A stretch of 64,000 nt of DNA from Myotis daubentonii (GCF_963259705.1 NC_081844.1:42969341-43033340); one strand, 5' to 3'; positions 22,380-33,588 are shown, counted from the first letter of the stretch. The notes: generated by a model not told the origin, from the letters alone. Translations and numbers: made by a program.

Positions 22380-22790
22380 GTCAGAAGTCAGAGGGTAAGG
22401 GGTGGATGAGGATGAAAAGGCCGAGCACAGAGGATTTTTAGGGCTTTGAAAATACTCTGTATATTGTAATGATGATACATGCCATTGTACATCTGTCTAA
22501 ACCCATATAATAAATAGAATGTGCAACACCAAGAGTGAACCATAATATAAACTATGGACTTTGGGTGGTTGTGATATGCAAATGTAGGTTTATCAGTTGT
22601 AACGAATGTACTACTCTGGTGGGGATGTTGATAATAGGGGGTGGGTTATACTTGGGGGAGGGGGGTTGTTTTGGAGTTTTCCATAAGGTAATTTACCTTT
22701 TTCCCATTTACAAGTGGGGAACCTTTATACCTTTCGCTTAATCTTGCTATGAACCTAAAACTTCTTTAAAAATAGTCTTTAAATAAAAAA
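22380..22790 (+). mobile_element. L1 3' end
   Basis: Contains CACCAAGAGTGAACCATAAT, AACTATGGACTTTGGGTGG, TACTACTCTGGTGGGGATG and a GAACCTAAAACTTCTTTAAA tail, the standard L1 3' UTR end. A foreign AAGGTAATTTACCTT-containing segment is inserted near 22678-22720. Confidence 0.75.
22678..22703 (+). repeat. 26-bp exact repeat, copy 2, inserted in L1 3' UTR
   Basis: An exact copy of 22214-22239. It sits where the L1 3' UTR consensus has no such sequence, so it appears to be an insertion into the L1 tail at 22380-22790. Confidence 0.9.
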
Positions 22791-22979
22791 ATTATTTGGA
22801 AGCATTGAGGAGGTTATAAGATCGTGAAGAATTATGGGACCAAGAGCAGGAGAATGGAGGCCCCGTTTCTAATAATCTCATCTCCTGAAATTAGATTAAG
22901 GTGATCCCACAGTACTAATCGCAGAGGTGTGCAGAAACAAGCCCAAATCTCCTCCAAAAGAATATAAATAATCTTTGTC

Positions 22980-25020
22980 CTCCAATTATTTCTACTAACA
23001 ATTTTGCAAAAGCAGTGTCTAATAATAAAAAATAAATGAGAGGAAAGACAACGTTAACAAACCCCAGAAAAACAATAGCAATAGAAAATGCATAGACACT
23101 TCATATATTGCTGTTATCAGAAACAGACTTTAAAATTATTATGTTTATTATTTTCAAGGAAAGACAAGTCAAAGGAACTGGAAAGTATAAATAAGAACCA
23201 AATGGAAATTCTAGAACTGAAAATTACAATAACCAGAGAGCAACTCAGTGGATAGGTTTAACAACAGATTAGATATACTAGTAACTAAAGACAGAATTAG
23301 GAACCTATAAAATAACTGAAAGAAATATGCAAAATAAAACAGAGCAAAAGGATGAAAAATGCAGAACAGAGGTTAAGAGACATAAAGAGTGTGCCTAGAA
23401 GTTTTAACATACTTGTAATTGGGAATCTTTGAAGTAAATGCGTTCTGAAATGGGGCACAGCAATATTTGAATAGAAAATAGCTCAGATCTTTCTAACTGA
23501 TAAATAACTCTATCTAGAAACTCAAGAAATTCTATGAACTCCAAGAAGGATAAATAAAAAGAAACTCATACCTAGACATATCATTATAAAACTGATGAAA
23601 GCAATAACAAAGAGAAGATCTTAAAAGCAGCCAAAGAAAAAAGGACAAATTACTTTCCAAGGAGCTACACTTACACAAACAACTGATTTCTTAGCACAAG
23701 CAGTGGAAGCCAGAAAGCAATGGAATGATATCCTAAAAGCATGGAAAGAAAAAAACTGCCAACTTAGAGTTCTCTGCCCAACAAAACATTTTTCAAGTAT
23801 GAGGATGAAATAAAACATTTTCAGACAAACAAAACTTGAAAGATGGTCACCAACAGATTTTAGCCAAAGAAAATATTAAAGAGTGTTATTTAGGTAGGAG
23901 AAAAATTATCCTGGATATTTAGAAATACAATTATAAATATGCTCTCTAGAGAAATCTAATAACTTTTGACTACCTAAAATAGTGACAATGTTTTGTTGGG
24001 TTTAAACTACACAGAATGTTAAAACACATGATAAATGGGTTTTGAAAAGGTGCTCAGCATAATTTGTTACAAGGAGAGGGGAGATACAATTTTCCTGAAA
24101 ATAGTGAGATATCACTACCCTCCATCAAGTGTGGCAAGGGTACATGGCCACCAGAACTTTCAGAAACAACTGTTGGGGAACGTGAGTTGGTCCAACCACT
24201 TTAGAAAGTGGGTGTCATCTACAAAAGTTCATGATATGCATACCCTATGATCCAGCAATTTCACTTCTTAGTATACACTTAACAGAAATGCATACAAAAG
24301 ACATATTTAAGAATGTTGCCCTAGCTGGTTTGGCTCAGTGGATAGAGTGTCAACCTGCGGACTGAAAAGTCCCAGGTTCGATTCCAGTAAAGGGTACATG
24401 CCCGGGTTGCGGGCTTGATCCCCAGTGGGAGGTGTGCAAGAGGCAGCTAATCAATGATTCTCTCTCATCTTTGATGTTTCTATCTCTCTCTCCCTCTTTC
24501 TTCCTCTCAGAAATCAATAAAAATATTTTTTTAAAAGAATGTTTATAACGGCACCATTCATAATAACTAAAACCTGGAAAGAACTCAAAATGGACCAATT
24601 GTATATTCGTATGGTGGAATATGTCAGTGAAAAGTAATAAACTGACAACTACATGTAAATACCTGGATAAATTTCACAAACTCAATGTGAAGCAAAAGAA
24701 GCTAAACACACAAAAAAACCCACAAACCAAAAAAACAACAACAAAAAACACAACAGGCTGAATGGTTCCTTTAAGTAACATTTAAAAAAATGAAACAGAA
24801 CCATAAGAATGTGTCCAGATGTACACGTAGGTAAAAGTCAGGTTGGTGGCTGGCTTTAGGGGAGGGGCAGGGGGCTAGTTATCAGTGGGATCACGAGAGA
24901 GGGCGGCTTCTAGGTTCTGGCAAGTTCTGAGTGTTTCCCTTTGTGATAAACATTTGAACTGCACATCTTGTCTTGTGCATATTTCTGTGAATGATATATT
25001 TCACAACCAAAAAGGTTAAA
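22980..25020 (+). mobile_element. HAL1-like / old L1 LINE
   Basis: An A-rich stretch with AGCAGCCAAAGAAAAAAGG, GTGGAAGCCAGAAAGCAATG, AACTTAGAGTTCTCTGCCC and CATTTTCAGACAAACAAAAC matches the L1/HAL1 ORF1-side consensus. It is followed directly by a 3'-end-like segment with CAGCAATTTCACTTCTTAG. The lack of ORF2 between the two favours HAL1. A Ves SINE interrupts at 24318-24534. Confidence 0.65.
24318..24534 (+). mobile_element. Ves SINE nested in a LINE
   Basis: Head CCTAGCTGGTTTGGCTCAGT, B-box GGTTCGATTCC, tail AATCAATAAAAATA. TSD AAGAATGTT at 24309-24317 and 24535-24543. It interrupts the HAL1-like LINE. Confidence 0.92.
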
Positions 25021-25093
25021 ATACATATTCATATAATTTTCAAACCATACAGAAAACATTTTAGATGGAGAACTATCTTAAGTTTATATTATC

Positions 25094-25131
<38 letters not shown>

Positions 25132-26099
25132 TGTGTCCGTCCGTCTCTGTCTTTTTAAAAATATTTTGAGGTTCTCTTGGTACAGTTTTTCAGCACCTCT
25201 CAGACCAGCTGCCGGGAGCAGGCAAGTTACCACTGTGGCCCGAACATGAACACAGTCCCTTAGGTTGCCCTTAGCACAGCTGAGAAAAGATTTTACCAAA
25301 TATCCAGGGAGGAAAAGGCAGGAAAAAAAATTACCAGGAACAACAAAGGAACATCAACCTGAAATACAGTTTCTTCTGTGCAGATTTGAATCTCACAACA
25401 GCTAATTTATTCCCAAGGCTCGTAGACTCTGTCCTCTTCCCTGACTGAGAGTGTCTGTTAACTTCTCAATAGAGATCTCATACTCTTGCAATTCCCTGGC
25501 CAAGGGACCTTTCCTTCACGTGTCTGGCCCACGAGTTCCCTGACAGGGCCTGCACTGTAATCATTACTCAGCTGTGCAATAAGCCCAGCATCCTTGGTAA
25601 CAAAGACGATTTCTTTGTCCCAGAGGGAACAGTTGTGGAATGACAGTTTTAACTTGCAGACTTCTTATCTGTATACACTGAAGTCGAACACAGCAGCCCT
25701 GAAATAGCTGCAGGCACTTGTTTATGTTTAAAAGAAAACAAAAACAAAAACCACACAGGCCCCAAATAACTCTCCTGGGGGTGGAGTCCTCGCCCTTTGT
25801 CCCTGGGAAGCTGGCACATTGGGGCAGCGTTTCTGCTGAAACTTTAAACTTCGACCTAAACTTAGCTGGGGGGAGGGGAAGAAGAGGAACAACCTCTGTG
25901 GCCTCAGGTGTTTTGCTTTCTTGCCCTCTCCTCAGCCCCACCTCACTCCGAGGAGGACCCTGAACTTCAGGGAAGTTGAGCGGTTTGCCCAGAGCACACC
26001 GCTGGGCACAGTGGAGCAGGGAGCGGTCCCCAGGCTTGCTCTTCTCCTATGCACCTGACTTTCTCTTACAGCATCGGGGAAATACCGGTCTTATCTTAC
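25021..26099. other. Unassigned intronic sequence
   Basis: GC-balanced, with a GT repeat. Overlapping chance frames on both strands at 25564-25963 (up to 125 codons) have no family resemblance. Confidence 0.55.
25101..25136. repeat. (GT)n microsatellite
   Basis: About 18 GT units with one T interruption, followed by GTCCGTCCGTC. Confidence 0.95.
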
Positions 26100-26107
26100 A
26101 CCTAGGG

Positions 26108-26322
26108 CAGTGATGGCGAACCTTTTGAGCTCGGCGTGTCAGCATTTTGAAAAACCCTAACTTAATTCTGGTGCCGTGTCACATATAGAAATTTTTTGAT
26201 ATTTGCAACCATAGTAAAACAAAGACTTATATTTTTGATATTTATTTTATATATTTAAATGTCATTTAACAAAGAAAAATCAACCATAAAAATGAGTTCG
26301 CGTGTCACCTCTGACACGCGTG
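26108..26322 (+). mobile_element. Short hAT (CAGTGATGGCGAACC type) lacking its outer 3' inverted repeat
   Basis: Nearly identical to the complete copy at 43254-43487, starting CAGTGATGGCGAACC but stopping at GACACGCGTG. A perfect 8-bp TSD, ACCTAGGG, nevertheless flanks it at 26100-26107 and 26323-26330. The missing 22 bp fits a deletion between two TG dinucleotides that keeps the last TG of the element. Confidence 0.85.
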
Positions 26323-26330
26323 ACCTAGGG

Positions 26331-27679
26331 TATTGCAGGGATGGCCCTTGAAACAGAAAATCTGTGACTGTCATAAGCTCTGCATGCTTGCCCTTGCACC
26401 TAGTTCTTCCCCTGCCCGCACGCTGATCTCCTTCTGGCTTTTCATGCCCAGGGCTGTGATGAAAAGTATGAACACTCACGCTAACTCACCAGGACTTCCT
26501 GGCCCCGCTCGGCCCCACGTGGCCCCCATAGAAATGAAAGGAGAGTGCTTTAATGGGACTGAAATAACAGCACAGTATCCACTCTAGGTGCTGACGGCTT
26601 TACGGCTTTATGACACCTTTGACTAATTTCCGAGCGTCCTTTCTAAGTTGACGGCAATGGTTTAGGGAGGGTATTGAGTTCATTATTGTGATAAGTGTTC
26701 GCTTTATTCTGGGGGCACTTGAATGTTGCGTCAATGGAAATAGAACTGTGGCAACCACAATGTGCTTCGTCTTAAACATTTGGAAAAGCTTCTACTTGAA
26801 CCGGTAAGAGTCTCTTCAGAACAACGATTTCAGCCAAAGCTATCTTTCCCCGAATGAGACGGTTTAATTGTATCCCCGTGAATTCTCCTTTCACTATGTA
26901 TATGTGTGTGTGTGCATATATTTGCTCCCCCACTACACCTGACTTGTTGAAAATGTCGAGGTGAGTACATAATTTTATTGAACAGTCAGTTCCAGGGGAT
27001 ACATTGATAAACTGTTTCCTTATTGACCCAGCCCCCAAAATATTGGAGAAGGAAAGAGCATGTGTTTAACACTCCCTGTGGAAAGCTTGAAGCGCACAGA
27101 TGCACACAAAACTGATATAGGGAGTATGGAAGAAATTATTTTGCCCGTTTTGGCCACTTTTGCACAAAGCTTCTCATTTAGAATTTATTGAGCTGTGGCA
27201 GGCAGGTTGAAATTATTAAGTAAGCCAGAAAAGCTTTAAAGATTTTTGAGTATGTCGATGTGTTTAGATGTGGGCTTTTTCCCTGTCAGATTTTCAATGG
27301 ATGATAATGATTCCAACTGCATTTTCATTACTTTCTGTACTGTAAATAAGGGCAGGGTTCTCAGAAACGATTAGAGAAACATAGTGTATTGTTCCTCCGG
27401 GATCATACCATTAGAATAACAGCCTTTGTACAGTGCCTTTGATTTTGGGAGCTTGGTTTTGCGTTTACCTTGCAGCCATGGAAAGGGTACATGGATGAGC
27501 TGCATGGTTTACAATGAGAGTGATGAAGGACATGTAATGATCGTGTCGTCGTTAATATTAAGGAGGAAGTTGCTCTAGGATGATGTATCTTTGCTGCCTT
27601 AGGATTTCATTTTAAAAACAGATGGGTCATAGGGAAGCTATTTTTCTCCAATCATGCCTTTCAGTCAAAGATATTGTAG
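26331..27679. other. Unassigned, repeat-free intronic sequence
   Basis: No interspersed repeat recognised over 1.3 kb, a candidate for conserved non-coding DNA, which cannot be tested from one sequence. Confidence 0.5.
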
Positions 27680-27777
27680 CAGCTTCCATGGCTCCTGTAG
27701 CAAATTACCAAAAACGGATAGCGTAAAACAATAGACATTTACTCTCTCACAGTTCTGCAGGTAAGAAGGCTAGAATC

Positions 27778-28085
27778 ACCCTAGCCGGTTTGGCTCAATG
27801 GATAGAGCGTCGGCCTGTGGACAGAAGGGTCCCGGGTTCAATTCCGGTCAAGGGCATGTACCTCACTTGCAGGCTTGATCCCCTGCCCTAGTTGGGGCCA
27901 TGCAGGAGGCAACCAGTCGATGTGTGTCTCTCACATTGAGTTTTCTCTCTCTCTTCCTCTCTCTCTCTTTCTCCCCTTCCATTCTAACTAAAAATCAATG
28001 GAAAAATATCCTCTGGTAAGGATTGACAAAAAAAAAAGAAGAAGAAGAAGAAGGAGGAGGAGGAGGAAGAGAAGGAGGAGGAGGC
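27778..28085 (+). mobile_element. Ves SINE with a purine microsatellite tail
   Basis: Head CTAGCCGGTTTGGCTCAATG, B-box GGTTCAATTCC. The A-rich tail has expanded into GAA then GGA repeats at 28029-28084. Approximate TSD: GGCTAGAATC before and GGCTGAAATC after. It interrupts an antisense MaLR LTR. Confidence 0.88.
28029..28084. repeat. A-run, (GAA)n and (GGA)n grown from a SINE tail
   Basis: The poly(A) tail of the Ves SINE at 27778 passes into GAA units and then GGA units, all purine on the + strand. Confidence 0.9.
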
Positions 28086-28149
28086 TGAAATCCAGGTGTT
28101 GGCAGTGCCATGCTCCTGCAAAAGCTCCTAGGAGGAACCCTTTCTTCTG

Positions 28150-28373
28150 CTTTTTTTTTTTAATACTATATTTTATTGATTTCAGAGAAAAAGGGAGAAG
28201 GAGAGAGAGATGGAAACATCAATGAGGAGAGAGAATCATTGATAGGCTGCCTCCTGCACACCCCCTACAGGGGATCGAGCCAGCAACCCGGGCATGTGCC
28301 CTGACTGGGAATCAAACAATGACCTCCTGGTTCATAGGTGGATGCTCAACCACTGAGCCATGCCGGCCGGGCA
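28150..28373 (-). mobile_element. Ves SINE nested in an MaLR LTR
   Basis: Antisense copy ending GAGCCATGCCGGCCGGGCA. An 11-bp TSD, CCTTTCTTCTG, lies at 28139-28149 and 28374-28384. It is in inverted orientation to the SINE 65 bp upstream. Confidence 0.93.
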
Positions 28374-28630
28374 CCTTTCTTCTGTCTTCTTAGCGTCTGG
28401 TGATGGCCAGTAATCCTGGGTAATTTTTGGTTTGCACCTCTTCCCTCTGTGTATGTCTCTCTGTGTCTTTACCTGTTCTTTATATAAGGACACCAGTTAT
28501 TGGATTTAAATCCACAACAATCCAGCATGACCTCATTTACCAAATTACATCTGTAGAGACCCTTTTTCCAAATAAGGTCACATCCTGAGGTTCTGGTTGG
28601 ACATGAATTTTGGATTATTTAACCCAGGAC

Positions 28631-29262
28631 AGATCACTATCCTTATTTGTTCCAAAGCACATTTACTTCACTTTACTGATACCTTACTTATTTATATTGG
28701 AATTAACTTGCTTAAGAATTTTAACTTATTGGTTGCAGATACCTGGTTAGATGTTGAATTTTAATAAGACCTTCATTTCTTGGTTAGTTCTGGGCATTGC
28801 TCTTGTGAAAATAGGAAGTTGCTTATCAACTAGAAGAGGGAGAGAGAAAGACTTGTCATGAAGAAAACAATACTATATAAAACCCATTAATTTAAAGCTT
28901 TTAATCAGAAACTAGAAAAACAGTTGCCAGTAGCCCTAATAGTTTAAGAAGGAATCCTTTTGTGTAAAGAAGAGAACTTGAGGTATTGTGGAGAATCCTA
29001 ATGATCTGGGAGTGGAGATGGGCCGATACCTTTAAAGGACAGATTCTTTATTGACAGGATATTTTAATAGTGCAAGAAATTATATCTGTGGAAATCCTGT
29101 TTTTATTATTAATATTGGTATTTTCTAAAGAATATTTTGGAACATATGAAGTTAAAGGGATACTTTTAAAATATGAGGTGCAATTTTCCTTACTTCTTGC
29201 ACCTAAAAGGAACAGGATACTTTACAGTGGGATCTGAAAGAAAGTAGGATTTTATATCAACA
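28631..29262. other. Unassigned intronic sequence
   Basis: AT-rich, nothing recognised. Confidence 0.55.
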
Positions 29263-29446
29263 CTAGTGGCCCGATGCACGAAATTCGTGCAAGAGGCCTT
29301 CCTTCCCCCGGCTGCTGGCACCAGGCTTGATCCCCTGCCCCCTGGCACCGGGGCCCTGGGCTTTCCTCGTAGCCTGGGCTTCGTCCAGAAGGTGGTCTGG
29401 AAGGACGGCCGGTCTAATTAGCATAGTATGCTTTTATTACTATAGA
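29263..29446 (-). mobile_element. HeliBat-type non-autonomous Helitron, short complete copy
   Basis: A 184-bp element with CTAG at 29263 and the TC start (minus strand) at 29446, flanked by host A and T. The terminal hairpin is perfect: TGCACGAA pairs with TTCGTGCA at about 29276-29292. The interior is a GC-rich segment with CCTGGCACC/CCCTGG repeats, unlike the other two copies, so it belongs to a different subfamily or is internally deleted. Confidence 0.85.
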
Positions 29447-30429
29447 TTTTCTAGTCAGTCTCTGAGAATAACTTCAGTTTTGTAAAGTGAGATACCTAAA
29501 CTGCTTAAACAAATTTCTACAGTGGATTGGGCACCACTCTAAAGTTAAGAACTCAGAAAATAGGGCAGCTGTCTCTTGTGTTGGAAGACAGATTTACTTC
29601 TTTACTGGCACCACATTTCCACATAGCCCACAGGTTCCTAGCTGTCAGCTGTGTAACATTACTCTCTCCTTAGCAGTTCAATTAAATGAGTCCCCATCCC
29701 ATATATTTTGGGAAGTCCGGGGTCCTCCCTGATATTTCTGAGGATCTTGGGAAGGAAATGGGCAGTAGAGGGTATGTCTGTCTGTACGTGTGGAGGAAGC
29801 TTGTGACATACATTTTTCTGGTCTCTGTAACTTTGGAATCCTACTCCCCTTGGGTTATGAGTACCGAGTATGCTTCTCCCCAGCCATGATCGCTGCCCTC
29901 TCAGGCCTCATTGCTTCAAGCAGGAGAAAAAAATCACCTCTTCTCAATCCTCAAAGCACCCTTTCCCCAAAGCTGGAAAGTAGAGTATAACACTCTACTG
30001 AAGGCATGGGGGATGAAGGAGACTGAATTAGAAAATAGTTTAAAACAGACAGTTTAACATCTTCAAGTTCCTATCATTCTTGAAACCTAAAGCTTGGGGC
30101 TGAGACTGTGATGTTGGGCCCATCCCCACCATCCTAGACCCATCTTTCTGGGGCCTTCATCCCCTCCTTCCTCTCCAGTTTCCTCCTGAGTGAGCAGAGC
30201 CTGGGCAGCTCTCCGATTCCTTTTACCTGGTTGTGCAGCATAAGTCAACTCTATCTCTCGCCAATGTACCCCAGCTTTCAGGGCAGAGGATAGCCGTTGG
30301 TCATCACCTTTTAACTAAAATATTTTCCTAAAAGAAAAGTAATGCTCCCTAAGAAAAATATTTCCTTCCTGTGCAGCCAAAGAGATAAGCCGAAACAGCA
30401 GCTCACTTTTAAAATTTTAGAATTCTTTC
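29447..30429. other. Unassigned intronic sequence
   Basis: Nothing recognised. Confidence 0.5.
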
Positions 30430-30616
30430 TCTGCACTACATCTAGAATGTCTTAACTGCTTGAGAAGTCTGGAGTTGAATTTCCTCCTGCCACTGTTTCT
30501 CTCTTGGCACGTGTCCCTGAATTCAGGTGTGGGCTCCCAACGGCAGAGGCTGTATCTTCTTGTTCATCTATTTTATGTTCAGTGTCTAGCATGGAGCGTG
30601 GTGTGTGGTAGGTGTA
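30430..30616 (+). mobile_element. L2-like 3' remnant (weak)
   Basis: GGCAGAGGCTGTATCTTCTT, then GTGTCTAGCATGGAGCGTGG, resembles a decayed L2 3' end without the final AATAAATG. Confidence 0.4.
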
Positions 30617-30836
30617 CCTATTCCACACCTAGTCAGTGTGCAAAACGTAACAAAACTCTCTTACCTCAGGTAATTGGGAAGTTAGGAATCTTCTCTCCAC
30701 CAGCCTTCACCACCCAGAGGTAGACATAGTCTTTTCAGTGGCTCGTAGTTAATTAGGGATTGCTGTGGATTGCATTTAAAGATCAGGAGGCTCAGCTCTC
30801 TCCAGCATATTGTTGCATTGTTAAATGCGAATGGCT
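30617..30836 (+). repeat. Local duplication, copy A
   Basis: This 220-bp segment recurs, diverged, at 31187-31407. Both carry TCAGTGTGCAAAA/CCAGTGTGCAAAA, then CTCTTACCTCAGGTAATTGG, CTCCACCAGCCTTCA, TAGTTAATTAG and GTGGATTGCAT in the same order. By eye about 80-85% identical with few gaps. It does not match a repeat family I know. Confidence 0.8.
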
Positions 30837-31186
30837 AACTATTTGTGGGATGAATGAGAAAACAGAAGAACAACCGCTTTATGTATAAGGAAGGAAATCT
30901 TGAAATTCCCGTTAAAACATGTCCCTCCCCATTGAAACTTCCTTGTAAAAGCTGATAACACAAAACACAGTTGGAAACATTCGGAATGGGGAGGCTTTTA
31001 TCTTAGTGGTCCTGCAGCCTGTTTGAAAACTAAGGTGAGGCACAAAGAATTTCTTTTATCTTGCAGATAATCCCTCACATGTCCAATCTTGTCCCTGGCT
31101 GTCCATTTTCTCTCATGTAGTCCAGTGTAGGCGGTGGTCTCCAACATATAATTTAGATCGTACACCTAGGGCACAGACTTTCTTGG

Positions 31187-31407
31187 CATATTCCACCCTT
31201 AGCCAGTGTGCAAAAATAACAAAACTCTCTTACCTCAGGTAATTGGGAACATAGAGACCTTTTCTCCACCAGCCTTCATCATCCAGAGATAGGCATCTTT
31301 TTTCCAGGGGCTCATAGTTAATTAGTGGGCCTTGTGGATTGCATGTAAAGGTCATGAGGCTTAGCTCTCTTCAGAATATTGCTGCGTTGTTGAATAGGAA
31401 TGGCTCC
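31187..31407 (+). repeat. Local duplication, copy B
   Basis: Second copy of the segment at 30617-30836, same orientation, start-to-start distance about 570 bp. A SPIN element sits five bases past its right end. The intervening 350 bp has no partner. Confidence 0.8.
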
Positions 31408-31411
31408 AAAG

Positions 31412-31626
31412 CAGCAGTTCTCAACCTGTGGGTCGCGGGGACCCCTTTGGCGGTCGAACGACCCTTTCACAGGGGTCGCCTAAGACCGTCCTGCATATCA
31501 GATATTTACATTACGATTCATCACAGTAGCAACATGACAGTTATGCAGTAGCAACAAAAGTAATTTTATGGTTGGGTCACGACATGAGGAACTGTATTTA
31601 AAGGGCCAGAAGGTTGAGAACCGCTG
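31412..31626 (+). mobile_element. SPIN-type non-autonomous hAT
   Basis: A 215-bp copy with the same ends as the copy at 14584. The flanks CTCCAAAG (31404-31411) and CTCCAAAA (31627-31634) agree at 7 of 8 bases. It carries an extra GG in the leader near 31437 relative to the other two copies. It inserted at the right end of the local duplicate 31187-31407. Confidence 0.88.
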
Positions 31627-31635
31627 CTCCAAAAG

Positions 31636-32559
31636 AAGACAAGAGCCCTCCTCATGCGAGGCTCGGGGAAGTGAAGCAGCCTGGACTCAAGCCTAGGTCT
31701 GACGGGCTTCACCGCCCGTGCTGGTTACACACTGCCTCATGGCCTCACCATCAGGTTTTCTAGAATGTTCATGTGGGGATGGTCAGCTCTGTTTTGATAT
31801 GTGCATGTATGATGGGCCCTGGTATTGCCGATGGAGCTAAAAACACCTTAAGATTTACTAGAGTTGAATAAAGAGTCTTGCTGTGAGGCATTCAATAGAT
31901 AATTTGCTCTGAAAATAGAGAGTTCCTGCAAGAGATCTCCTGCTATATGGGATAGATTTCGGAGGTGGGGGATGTAGGCCCCCAGCCAGCCTGACGATGG
32001 GTTATTACCCTGAGGTCTAGTTCCTTCTGTGAGTGAATTTCCATTAGTCACCAAGGATTGTTTGCTAATGCTCTCAGCCTCCTTGCTGCTACATCCCAGG
32101 TGACAGATTTAAGGAAAAAGAATGACATCAGCTGTTACTACTTTTAAAAACAAACAACCCTTCCTGTTAGCCTTGCTAATGGAGACAATCTGTCAGCTTT
32201 ATCTGTGTAGTCTCATAAACTTCATGATTTTATTGAAATAATAAGTCCCTTCCCTACATTCCTATTATCTTAACAAAGGCTTCCACCAAGTAGTCATGTC
32301 CTAGCTCATTTGTTTCTTGTTGACATTTTACAAATTTAAGCAGTTACTAAAAAGTCTTGAAAAACACTACTAAAAGCCATCTTTCCCCTTTTCTTTTATG
32401 ATACAAAAAGCAACTCTTTACCTACTCACTTATTTCGGAGTGTAATCTCTGTAAGGAAACAGTAAGCATCCTAGTGTCTGGCCTGTCAGTGTACTGTTTA
32501 TTCTTTACACTTAACTGCGTTGTCTTGTGGATGAAAAGGGGCCACGTGCTAAACTGACC
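31636..32559. other. Unassigned intronic sequence
   Basis: Nothing recognised. A 15-base GTAGTCATGTCCTAG word recurs at about 32290 and 32677. Confidence 0.5.
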
Positions 32560-33157
32560 AGCTCAGGGAAGGCCCGCATGGCAGCCTTGCAAACTCAGAA
32601 AAATAAAGTAACCACAAAGGATGGTCCAAAATTAAAACTTTTTAACTAAAAGCAGTTTATGGTGGGTAGTCATGTCCTAGGCTGGTGTCTTCCCTGACAA
32701 AGGTCAATCTTTACCTTAATTGAGCCTGTCTGTTGTCTTTTTGCACCTATGATAACATATCGTTGGAATGTCAGAGTTATTTTCCTTTTTCCGGATCCCT
32801 CAAAGCACAGACACCACTCTGTGGAGACCACAAATCCCCTCATTGTCATTGAGTTAATTGTTGACTGTTAACTATCCTATACCCACCTATGTAAAAGAAG
32901 TGTATGTCTGTCATTTTCTTTTTATCTAATCCCAGAGGTTTCCCAGCTTTGCTTTCTCTCACCTCCCTAATTTGTCAACAGTGGATTTCAAATATCTCCT
33001 CTTTGGGTTTTAATGTATAAAATAATGTGCAAAACTGCCATTCTCCGGAGCATTATCTCAATCCGTTGAGATTTTTGCTTCCTGGCAATTGTCAACAGTT
33101 TGGCTCAAATAAACTCACAAAAATTCTTCACAGGTTTGAATGTTACTTATGTTGACA
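32560..33157 (+). mobile_element. Possible solo endogenous-retrovirus LTR, class unresolved
   Basis: Features of an LTR 3' half are seen: a region with a TTGGCTCAAATAAAC-type polyadenylation signal (AATAAA at about 33108), followed about 40 bp later by a run ending GTTGACA. There is no retroviral coding sequence and the left border is not clear. A flanking TSD was not identified, so this is a weak assignment. Confidence 0.4.
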
Positions 33158-33578
33158 GTCTCCTCTCAGTCCTTTTGTAACAGAACCTGCTCTGAAGACA
33201 GGCAAGAAAGGAATGACCATTAACAGGGCACTGAAACCCATCATTTGTGTTCCAGAAAAACATTGCCCATTAAGTCCTTTGTAATCACATTAGAGCAGGA
33301 TTGAATCTAAAAATCCCCAAATTAATCTGTGAGAGACTCATGAAATGTCTCTTTTATTTTAAACTGTAGAGGTTAGTTTTTATGTTATGTTAGTTTCCTT
33401 AGTCTCAGAGTTTTCATCATATTTTAGGGGAGTTTTGAATTTTGTAGGCAATGTTAGGAAATTAAGAATACTTTGAAAAGAGAATATCTTGGCATTCTTA
33501 ATTACTCATGTGCTGATACATGTGGATCATGCTACCTGTGTCCTCCTGTATAAGCACCTGCACAGTAAATGACTATTT
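33158..33578. other. Unassigned intronic sequence
   Basis: Nothing recognised. Confidence 0.5.
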
Positions 33579-33588
33579 TTGGCTGTCC

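Larger units (their letters stand above)
27680..28630 (-). mobile_element. MaLR (MLT1-like) LTR split by two SINEs
   Basis: Pieces at 27680-27777, 28086-28149 and 28374-28630 read as one antisense LTR: TAGCAAATTACC, CACAGTTCTGCAGG, ACACCAGTTATTGGATTTAA, CAAATAAGGTCACATCCTGAG. The two inserts are Ves SINEs in opposite orientations. Confidence 0.75.

Noticed and set aside
25564..25941. 125-codon open frame on the minus strand
   Set aside because: No family resemblance, and a competing frame of 81 codons overlaps on the other strand.
32290..32692. 15-base word GTAGTCATGTCCTAG occurring twice as a possible duplication
   Set aside because: The flanks do not align beyond the word, so it does not support a duplication.
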